A DNA stretch of 6,246 nucleotides, from assembly GCA_028820215.1 (NCBI GenBank), contig JAPPKD010000235.1, forward strand, positions 1 through 6,246. Direction: 5' to 3'. Below the pieces are notes generated by a model that was not told where the DNA came from, ran no database searches, and worked only from the letters and a program-made list of their open reading frames with translations. This stretch comes from Spirochaetaceae bacterium (GTDB lineage Bacteria; Spirochaetota; Spirochaetia; SZUA-6; Bin103). The translations under genes were made by a program, and so were the position numbers. Shown in pieces: positions 6,070 through 6,246 of this stretch; position 1 is the stretch's first letter; each line of letters starts with the position of its first letter.

Positions 6070-6246
6070 GTGACGACAACTACAATTGTCAGCACCCGCC
6101 GGACGGCTCCTTACGGTGTCGCAGGGAACGCGTTCAACAGTCATGGGGCAGTATCAAACCACATCGCGACACAGGTGTCAACCCCCCGATGGCACGAGGG
6201 TGCATTCCGTCAGCGTGACAGGTCAGGCAGCCATTCGTTCGTTCTC
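6070..6246 (+). CDS. Possible start of a further gene, cut by the window edge
   Basis: From GTG 6070 the frame stays open for 59 codons to the window edge with no stop. It begins (M)TTTTIVSTRRTAPYGVAG and ends SHSFVL, with no recognisable domain. The support is the GGAGGAGGG six bases upstream and the absence of stops. Against it, the composition is unlike the neighbours: by my hand count about 58% G+C for 6061-6246 and 36 of 59 third positions G/C, visibly less biased than the genes to the left, and the peptide is mostly polar with no clear secondary-structure pattern. It could be a transferred gene, a poorly adapted small gene, or non-coding DNA with a chance open frame. The other forward frame across this stretch closes at 6216-6218. 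Confidence 0.35.
   Translation, partial: MTTTTIVSTRRTAPYGVAGNAFNSHGAVSNHIATQVSTPRWHEGAFRQRDRSGSHSFVL
6168..6179. repeat. GACAC-AG-GTGTC inverted repeat
   Basis: Two 5-base arms around AG form a perfect short inverted repeat. The left arm is also part of GCGACAC (6166-6172), which is complementary to GTGTCGC at 6116-6122, so two alternative pairings exist. This could be an operator-like site or RNA structure in a leader if the open frame at 6070 is not coding. The evidence is slight. Confidence 0.25.

Noticed and set aside
4791..6218. A 475-codon + strand frame overlapping the RnfD-like gene
   Set aside because: It is a +1-type shadow full of Arg, Pro, Ala and Gly, whereas the other frame gives clear membrane segments and RnfD/NqrB motifs.

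Overview
This 6.2 kb window comes from a GC-rich bacterium (genes with strongly GC-biased third codon positions), and every convincing gene lies on the + strand. The best taxonomic clue is the N-terminus of the solute-binding protein at 3067-4575. It has a short Sec signal ending in VFG-SGEEEG, with no lipobox cysteine. A small-residue/acidic stretch straight after the cleavage site is common in periplasmic sugar-binding proteins of Spirochaetes (Spirochaetaceae-like, high-GC lineages). This points to a spirochaete but is an inference from one protein, not a proof.

Layout: (1) 1-85, a short leader, perhaps the tail of an earlier gene. (2) 86-1000, a soluble protein of about 285-304 residues that I do not recognise. 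(3) 1046-2029 and 2075-2992, two permeases of a carbohydrate ABC importer of the LplB/YtcP type, each with an EAA loop. (4) 2993-3066, a 74-base gap holding two perfect stem-loops and a strong AGGAGG ribosome-binding site. (5) 3067-4575, the cognate extracellular solute-binding protein. (6) 4613-4654, a strong intrinsic terminator. (7) 4663-6015, a stand-alone polytopic membrane protein of the RnfD/NqrB family, starting only 8 bases after the terminator's T tract. (8) 6016-6246, a stretch of lower GC that may carry the start of one more gene (6070 to the window edge) behind a GGAGGAGGG ribosome-binding site.

The two permeases and the binding protein form one importer: the binding protein captures a sugar or oligosaccharide in the periplasm and the permease pair carries it across the inner membrane. 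No ATPase gene is present. This is normal for this importer subgroup, which usually borrows a shared MsmX/UgpC-type ATPase encoded elsewhere. The unknown protein at 86-1000 is on the same strand, 45 bases upstream of the first permease, so it may belong to the same transcription unit and help process the imported compound, but nothing in its sequence proves this. The RnfD-like gene lies beyond the terminator and is probably a separate unit. It has none of the other Rnf/Nqr subunits beside it in this window.

Overall the region looks like an ordinary sugar-uptake operon followed by an orphan RnfD-like gene. I see no CRISPR array, rRNA, tRNA, transposase or recognisable mobile element. The points most worth a second look are the orphan RnfD-like protein, the tandem hairpins in front of the binding-protein gene, the unidentified first gene, and the lower-GC right end.
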